DNA of 10,929 bases from Flavobacterium psychrophilum (GTDB lineage: Bacteria; Bacteroidota; Bacteroidia; Flavobacteriales; Flavobacteriaceae). Location of the stretch: the NCBI GenBank assembly GCA_003243255.1, contig QFQM01000149.1, positions 1-10,929 of the forward strand, given 5' to 3'. Positions 6,000 through 10,929 of this stretch are shown here, one piece after another (position 1 is the stretch's first letter; each line of letters begins with the position of its first letter). The notes beneath the pieces are model-generated. The model was not told the origin of the DNA, made no database searches, and was given only the letters and a program-made list of their open reading frames with translations. The translations under genes were made by a program, and so were the position numbers.

Positions 6000-8900
6000 C
6001 TATTTAACGAGTAGCTTTTTCACGATACCTTCAGATGTTTTTACCAGGTACATACCTGCTGCCATCTTAGATGTATCTATTGTAAGGGCTTGTTTAGCCG
6101 ATAAGATCAGTTTTCCGCTGTAGTCATATACTTCGATGTCTGCAACGCGGTTAAAGTAAGCAACACCATTTACCGATGGGTTAGGGAATACCGCGAACGT
6201 TTTAGGCTCAGGGTTAAATTCGCCACCGCCAAGGGTTGTAGTATCAACTTCAAAAATGGTAAGCGTTCCACTTATTTCGTTTGCTACGATAATGTAGTCT
6301 TTTCCGTCAGGGCTGTCAGCAGCTTTAATGTGGATGATGCCTTCCGGACCGTGGTCACCTGCATAGGCAGAAACGCTACGGCTGTTTTTGTAATCAACAA
6401 ACTTAACAGCTGTTGGGTCAGTTACATCATATACCATCACACCACCAATACGCTCAAGTCCGATGAATGCGAACATCTTGCCACCAATTTCAGCAACAGT
6501 TACACCTTCCGGCTCAGGGCCTTTAGCACGGCTGCGGCTTTTTGGTGAATTATCCTCGTGGTCAGCATTAAATAATGCACTGATAGATGGTGTAAAGGCA
6601 GTATACATTTCGAAATCATCACCACTGTCAAATACAATTTCTTTAGTATCTGCATTGAAGATCGAGAACGAACGTGAACCTAAAGCATAGATCTCATCAT
6701 AAGCTGTACCTGACTCAGTTTTACCATCAAAAGCGGTAACCCTGAAACGGCCTGCGTTGTGTGATTTCTTAAGCATTGCTGCATTAGGGAATGCAGTAGC
6801 ATCAAGATTGTAAGAAGCAGCTCCGATAGTAGTTCTTTCTACAAATCCTGTATATTCTTTCTCATCTCCTTCGTTAGCAGTAACTATGTAGTTAGTACCA
6901 TTTACGGCATATGTAGCAGCACCATCCGGCATGTAGTATGTTTTTATCGGCCAGTTAGCGATAAGTATCTCATTGTTGTTGTCAGAGATATCAAAACCAT
7001 TACCCATAGCACTCATGTCTTTTGTACCAAGAGCCCAGATGTCGGTAATTGTATTATTGGTAAGGTTGATCTCAGCGATAGCATTGTTCTCCTGTAGTGT
7101 TACCCATGCTTTTTCAGAGTTTGCAGCCGTAGTGATATATTCCGGCTCAAGATCCTGCGACAGGGTACTCTCTTGCTTCAGTTTCCTCACACCAGAAGCA
7201 ATAAGAGCAGATTCCTGTGCATTATATGCAGTAAAGTATAATGTAGTAACGTTTGACTGAGTAAGGTTAGCCGCACCACTTGTAATATCGATGATACTTA
7301 CCGAACCTTCCGGGTCTATAGAATAGTCGCTGTTAGGCTGTCCTTCATTAGCAGTAAGTACTTTTGTTCCATCAGGAGTAAAAGAGATGTTGTCAGGAAG
7401 TGCACCTACAGTAACCTGTTTGATGAATGTACCGTTAGTATCAAAGAATACTACCGTTCCGTCAAGATGTTCAGGGTTCGCCGGTGAAGCCACAGCTACA
7501 AGTCCGTTTTTAACAGCAACGCTGGTAACACCGCCATAAACATTCATATCGATAGAAGAAACAACTTCCGGAGCAGTAGGGTCTGAGAAATCTACAACAT
7601 CAAGGTGGCCTTCTACTGCACTTGTAGTGAATAGTTTTTGGCTGCCGGCATCATAAACTACGATCTCACAAGTACTTTCTCCTGCACCTGATGGGTCAAA
7701 GCTTCCAACATAATTAAGTTCGATTTCCTGGTTAGGAACCGGAGCGGTCCTGTCGTTATCTTTAATGTAGATAGTAGCAAGAGTTTCACCATCAATAGCA
7801 ACACCTGTTGCATTTTCAAGGCTTAGTACAAAGTACTCAGCATGCTGTTCGGCAGTTGTATCGTCTATTACAGGAATAGCGATTGTATGTGTAAGCGGGC
7901 TTGATCCTGTAAAAGTAAGTGTCTGTGTAGCGAAAGTAAAGTCTTCACCTGCTGTTGCAGTACTGAACGGAGCTGCTTTAAGAACTACGTCTACAGATCC
8001 TGCCGCAGGGCTTTCAAGGTTAACGATAAAGTTAAGTGTACCGTGGTCTTCGTTTACTACTACAAAATCATCAGCAAAAGATACTTTTGATGTATAGTTG
8101 AATGAGAAGTTATAAGCACAAGCCATTTCAAGGCCTGAAGCATCAACTACATTGTCAATTACAAGCGTGTTCTCTGAACCTGCTGCAAAAGGATTGGCAA
8201 ATGTTAGTGTTACAACATTTCCGTTAAGCGTTGCTGAAGTTAATCCTGCAACCCCTGTATAGTTAGCCACATTGGTAGCAGAAGCTGCCTGTAGTGCATT
8301 GTTGAAGGTAAGAACGATTGTAGTGTTTGAAGCTACTACAGCATTTTGTACTGCCGGAGCACTTGGGAAAGCCCATGTTGGCCATGTTTGTGGCGCTGTA
8401 TCTTTAGGAGCACCTGTCCAGTTAGCCGGGTTTAGGATTAATGCTTTAAGGTTTGCAGGAGCACCTGTTTGTGTTCCGTTATAAAAAGCATTAGCCATAT
8501 TTCCTTCTACGTTAGCAGTATTAGTACTGTTGTTGAAAGCCGATGTACCATCTGTAAGTGCAGCCGGTTTCATAGAAAGGCTTCCGCTACAGTCAGTATT
8601 TGCAGCAACCCATCCGTTAGTGGTAAGTGCTGTAATATAGTTAGGATTAGTATTTGTACCTGTGTACACAATAACCTGGTCACCGTTAGAGCTAAGTCCG
8701 AAACCTGAACCTGTAACAGTACCTGTGTTTGCTACAACAGCCGATGTCTGGATTGAGATAACCGAACCGGCAGGGACACAGTCAGTGGCTGTCCAAACGA
8801 TACCGTTAGCACATTGCGGAGTAGCGTTTGTTGTATATTTTGAATCGGTAAGGGTAATAAATGTACCCGGAGCAATGTTTACGAAAGTAAGAAGTGAAAC

Positions 8901-10469
8901 TTCATCTTCAGCACCTGTTGCGCTGGTTCTGTATGCTGTAAATACCATGTCACCGGTAGCGATTGCCGACTGCACAGCGATTGTTGTAAATGTTGCCGAT
9001 TTTGTTTCAGCGATAGCATTACCCGCCATATCCTCAACAGTGTTGCCAAGAAGAGCAACATAATATTGTTGCCCGTTTAAAAGAGCAGCAGCCGGTATGA
9101 TTATAATAGTATTGTCTGCAAATGTAGCGTCAAACGGAACTACAGTTCCTGCCGTATCGTTAAGGCGAAGCTCAACTACAGCATCTACATTTGTATTGTT
9201 GATCGCTGAATCATCAGCAAGGCGGATAGCCTCGTTAAAAGCGATTGTAGGGTTAACCGATACTTCAAGATTAGCAGCATTGTTACCTGGTGTGATTACT
9301 GCTACAGGAGCAATAGTATCTCCACCACCTATAGAGCCGCCATGTACAGTAAAGTTATCAAAACGGTTGTTGCCTACAGCACCACCCGGAGCTTCTGTAA
9401 ATTCTACTTTAAGTTTAAGGTTAGCATTATTATCAGCAGCTGTGATAGCTGAAAGATCCAATGTAGCCAGTGCAGGATCGCCGTCTATAGGCAATACTGT
9501 AGCAAGAAATGTATAAGTCGTACCTCCGTCAGTAGAGTATGACCAGGTTTGTGTACCTGCTCCCGATCCTGAACGTTTAGTTGCAAACTTTGCGATGATA
9601 TTTTCATAACCTGTAGATGGTATAGCAAATACAAGCGTACCGCCTATAGGGTTGTTGAAACGTAAATGTGTTCCTGAAGCGTCACCATTCTGGGCATTCA
9701 GGTTAAGAACGTTAAAGTTTTGTCCTGTGCCATCTGCAAAAGCGATAACACTTGTTCCGCCTGCAACATGCGTGATTGATCCACCACCAATAGTTTGGTT
9801 TGGCGTGGTGATCGCAGCCTGCGAAGCGCTGTCGTTAAAGTTCCAGTAATGTATAAGTGTTGGTAGGGTAGTACCGTTAACAGTAAAGTTATCAAAACGG
9901 TTGTTACCTACAGCACCACCCGGAGCTTCAGTAAATTCTACTTTAAGTTTAAGGTTAGCATTGTTATCCGCAGCTGTTATAGCCGAAAGATCCAATGTAG
10001 CCAGTGCAGGATCGCCGTCTACCGGTAATACCGTTGCAAGAAACGTATAAGTTGTACCTCCGTCAGTAGAGTATGACCACGTTTGTGTACCTGCTCCCGA
10101 TCCTGAACGTTTAGTTGCAAACTTTGCAACAATATTTTCATAACCTGTAGATGGTATAGCAAATACAAGCGTACCTCCTATAGGGTTGTTGAAACGTAAG
10201 TGTGTTCCTGATGCGTCACCATTCTGAGCATTCAGGTTAAGAACGTTAAAGTTTTGTCCTGTGCCATCTGCAAAAGCGATAACACTTGTTCCGCCTGCAA
10301 CATGAGTAATTGAAGCACCACCAATGGTTTGGTTTGGCGTGGTGATCGCAGCCTGCGACGCACTGTCGTTAAAGTTCCAGTAATGGAGTAAAGACTGGGC
10401 ATCTGCAAACTGAGCCGTAAGGCACAATCCTGCAAGCAGCAATCCTTTTTTAATGTAGTTGTTTAGCAT
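6000..10469 (-). CDS. T9SS-sorted multidomain surface protein with choice-of-anchor I region
   Basis: A 1489-residue exported protein. A signal peptide (1-24, cleavage after ADA) is followed by two almost identical domains starting at HYWNFN (about 27-199 and 205-378). A Big_5/Ig-like domain follows (about 384-498), then a lamin-tail-like module (about 502-706, GDMVFTAY to WAFPSAP), a second Ig-like domain (707-793) and a Calx-beta domain (795-905). A choice-of-anchor I, propeller-like region spans about 914-1410, with hallmarks LPDNISFTPDG (1024-1034), EPEYITT (1108-1114) and KGPEPEGV (1316-1323). The T9SS type A sorting domain (1424-1489) starts FAVFPNP and ends VKKLLVK. It should cross the inner membrane by Sec and the outer membrane by T9SS, where the tail is removed and the protein is often attached to surface lipopolysaccharide. 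No catalytic motif is evident; binding or adhesion is a guess from the module types. The gene has its own terminator and is divergent from a Crp/Fnr gene. Confidence 0.92.
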   Translation of the reverse strand: MLNNYIKKGLLLAGLCLTAQFADAQSLLHYWNFNDSASQAAITTPNQTIGGASITHVAGGTSVIAFADGTGQNFNVLNLNAQNGDASGTHLRFNNPIGGTLVFAIPSTGYENIVAKFATKRSGSGAGTQTWSYSTDGGTTYTFLATVLPVDGDPALATLDLSAITAADNNANLKLKVEFTEAPGGAVGNNRFDNFTVNGTTLPTLIHYWNFNDSASQAAITTPNQTIGGGSITHVAGGTSVIAFADGTGQNFNVLNLNAQNGDASGTHLRFNNPIGGTLVFAIPSTGYENIIAKFATKRSGSGAGTQTWSYSTDGGTTYTFLATVLPIDGDPALATLDLSAITAADNNANLKLKVEFTEAPGGAVGNNRFDNFTVHGGSIGGGDTIAPVAVITPGNNAANLEVSVNPTIAFNEAIRLADDSAINNTNVDAVVELRLNDTAGTVVPFDATFADNTIIIIPAAALLNGQQYYVALLGNTVEDMAGNAIAETKSATFTTIAVQSAIATGDMVFTAYRTSATGAEDEVSLLTFVNIAPGTFITLTDSKYTTNATPQCANGIVWTATDCVPAGSVISIQTSAVVANTGTVTGSGFGLSSNGDQVIVYTGTNTNPNYITALTTNGWVAANTDCSGSLSMKPAALTDGTSAFNNSTNTANVEGNMANAFYNGTQTGAPANLKALILNPANWTGAPKDTAPQTWPTWAFPSAPAVQNAVVASNTTIVLTFNNALQAASATNVANYTGVAGLTSATLNGNVVTLTFANPFAAGSENTLVIDNVVDASGLEMACAYNFSFNYTSKVSFADDFVVVNEDHGTLNFIVNLESPAAGSVDVVLKAAPFSTATAGEDFTFATQTLTFTGSSPLTHTIAIPVIDDTTAEQHAEYFVLSLENATGVAIDGETLATIYIKDNDRTAPVPNQEIELNYVGSFDPSGAGESTCEIVVYDAGSQKLFTTSAVEGHLDVVDFSDPTAPEVVSSIDMNVYGGVTSVAVKNGLVAVASPANPEHLDGTVVFFDTNGTFIKQVTVGALPDNISFTPDGTKVLTANEGQPNSDYSIDPEGSVSIIDITSGAANLTQSNVTTLYFTAYNAQESALIASGVRKLKQESTLSQDLEPEYITTAANSEKAWVTLQENNAIAEINLTNNTITDIWALGTKDMSAMGNGFDISDNNNEILIANWPIKTYYMPDGAATYAVNGTNYIVTANEGDEKEYTGFVERTTIGAASYNLDATAFPNAAMLKKSHNAGRFRVTAFDGKTESGTAYDEIYALGSRSFSIFNADTKEIVFDSGDDFEMYTAFTPSISALFNADHEDNSPKSRSRAKGPEPEGVTVAEIGGKMFAFIGLERIGGVMVYDVTDPTAVKFVDYKNSRSVSAYAGDHGPEGIIHIKAADSPDGKDYIIVANEISGTLTIFEVDTTTLGGGEFNPEPKTFAVFPNPSVNGVAYFNRVADIEVYDYSGKLILSAKQALTIDTSKMAAGMYLVKTSEGIVKKLLVK
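9342..10388 (-). repeat. Tandem intragenic duplication, period 534 bp
   Basis: Codons 28-198 (9876-10388) and 206-376 (9342-9854) of the large gene are two copies of one unit offset by 178 codons. By eye they differ at about 29 of 513 bases (about 94% identity), and only about five differences change the protein (L28/I206, A52/G230, V114/I292, V150/I328, N198/H376). A short linker around TTLPT joins them. Confidence 0.93.
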
Positions 10470-10700
10470 GGTTTTTTGAGGTTTTTAATAGTGCTACAAA
10501 ACTCCATGTTATAGTTTATATTCTTATTAATCTATGGTTAAGATGTCCTGAAAGTGTATTTTCTAATCGTAAATTTAAAGTTAACCACTTAACGATAGGG
10601 TAACAGAGGGGTTTAGCTGTTACTATATAAACTAAAGAAACGTTAAATGAAAAGGATACGCAGTTTATTGTGCGTAAATTGGTTACATAACAGATAGGCT
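10470..10700. promoter_or_regulatory. Divergent spacer between surface-protein gene and Crp/Fnr gene
   Basis: This 231-bp AT-rich spacer has no ORF and must hold start signals for both flanking genes. I cannot find an exact TAnnTTTG element on either strand. The one clear structure is the GTAACAG-N10-CTGTTAC dyad near its centre, listed separately. Confidence 0.5.
10600..10623. promoter_or_regulatory. Inverted repeat GTAACAG-N10-CTGTTAC, candidate operator
   Basis: Perfect 7-bp arms at 10600-10606 and 10617-10623 are separated by 10 bp. The dyad centre is about 90 bp before the Crp/Fnr ATG and about 142 bp before the surface-protein ATG. The arm centres are 17 bp apart, less than two helical turns. 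It could bind a dimeric regulator, perhaps the adjacent one, but the arms do not match the classical Crp or Fnr half-sites. Confidence 0.35.
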
Positions 10701-10929
10701 ATGCAAAAATTAATTACTTACATCAATTCGCTCGTAAGGTTTACTCCGGAAAGCTGGGAAGTGCTAAAACCTGTAATAAGAAGAGAAACTTTTGCTAAAG
10801 GTGAGCTTTTGCTGAAAGCAGGTGAAGTATGCGATTCCCTCTTCTTTATTGAAGAAGGATACGTAAGGATGTTCAGGATGGAGGACGGGGCTGAAGTAAA
10901 TACGGGTCTTTATTTTGAAGGCGAACTCG
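10701..10929 (+). CDS. Crp/Fnr-family transcriptional regulator, N-terminal part
   Basis: A partial gene cut by the window edge: 76 codons are present, opening MQKLITYINS and continuing in frame to the last base. Residues from about 18 on resemble the start of a cyclic-nucleotide-binding-type beta-roll: FAKGELLLKAGEVCDSLFFI (31-50) then EEGYVRMF (51-58) and DGAEVNTGLYFEGEL, the usual pattern of Bacteroidota Crp/Fnr regulators. The helix-turn-helix expected at the C terminus lies outside the window. One cysteine (C44) is visible and there is no Fnr-type N-terminal cysteine cluster, so an oxygen-sensing iron-sulfur cluster is unlikely. The effector is unknown. It is divergent from the large surface-protein gene and could regulate it or itself. 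Confidence 0.85.
   Translation, partial: MQKLITYINSLVRFTPESWEVLKPVIRRETFAKGELLLKAGEVCDSLFFIEEGYVRMFRMEDGAEVNTGLYFEGEL

Noticed and set aside
8662..9516. Two long plus-strand open frames (8662-9063 and 9097-9516) inside the large surface-protein gene
   Set aside because: They lie antisense to a continuous 1489-codon gene with clear domains, have low-complexity compositions without recognisable motifs, and reflect the biased codon use of the real frame.
10660..10688. Possible Crp-like site TGTGCGTAAATTGGTTACA before the Crp/Fnr gene
   Set aside because: The right half does not match TCACA and the spacing is off; similarity is limited to one TGTG half.

Overview
The window looks like chromosomal DNA from a Bacteroidota member, most likely a flavobacterium. 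The evidence is a type IX secretion (T9SS) C-terminal sorting domain on the largest protein, a TAnnTTTG-type -7 promoter element upstream of glmM, start codons without Shine-Dalgarno sequences, and short intergenic palindromic repeats of a kind I associate with flavobacterial genomes. No tRNA, rRNA, CRISPR array, transposase, integrase or phage gene is visible.

Layout. Bases 1-2556 hold two minus-strand genes: a CBS-domain ClC chloride channel/transporter (27-1844) and, upstream of it, an acyl-carrier-protein phosphodiesterase of the AcpH family (1969-2556). A 138-bp divergent spacer leads to a plus-strand pair: phosphoglucosamine mutase glmM (2695-4083) and, 2 bp later, a peptide deformylase with a signal peptide (4086-4736). 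A clear intrinsic terminator (4788-4818) ends this pair. The 407-bp spacer 4737-5143 between convergent genes is packed with palindromic repeats. Next come a minus-strand ElyC/SanA/YdcF-family membrane protein (5144-5872), then an intrinsic terminator (5934-5960) and the gene it serves, a 1489-residue secreted multidomain protein (6000-10469). That protein has a near-identical tandem domain duplication at its N terminus, Ig-like and Calx-beta modules, a choice-of-anchor I propeller-like region and a T9SS type A tail. A 231-bp divergent spacer with a 7-bp dyad separates it from the start of a Crp/Fnr-family regulator that runs off the right edge (10701-10929).

Functional picture. Most of the genes concern the cell envelope or ordinary housekeeping: GlmM makes the UDP-GlcNAc precursor, the ElyC-like protein belongs to a family tied to envelope biogenesis, AcpH-type enzymes remodel holo-ACP, and the ClC protein moves anions. 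The large protein is probably displayed on or released from the cell surface. I see no convincing new multi-gene system. The points most worth a second look are the apparently exported peptide deformylase, the composite repeat cluster at 4821-5140, the 534-bp-period internal duplication whose copies differ mainly at silent sites, and the altered pore residues of the ClC protein.
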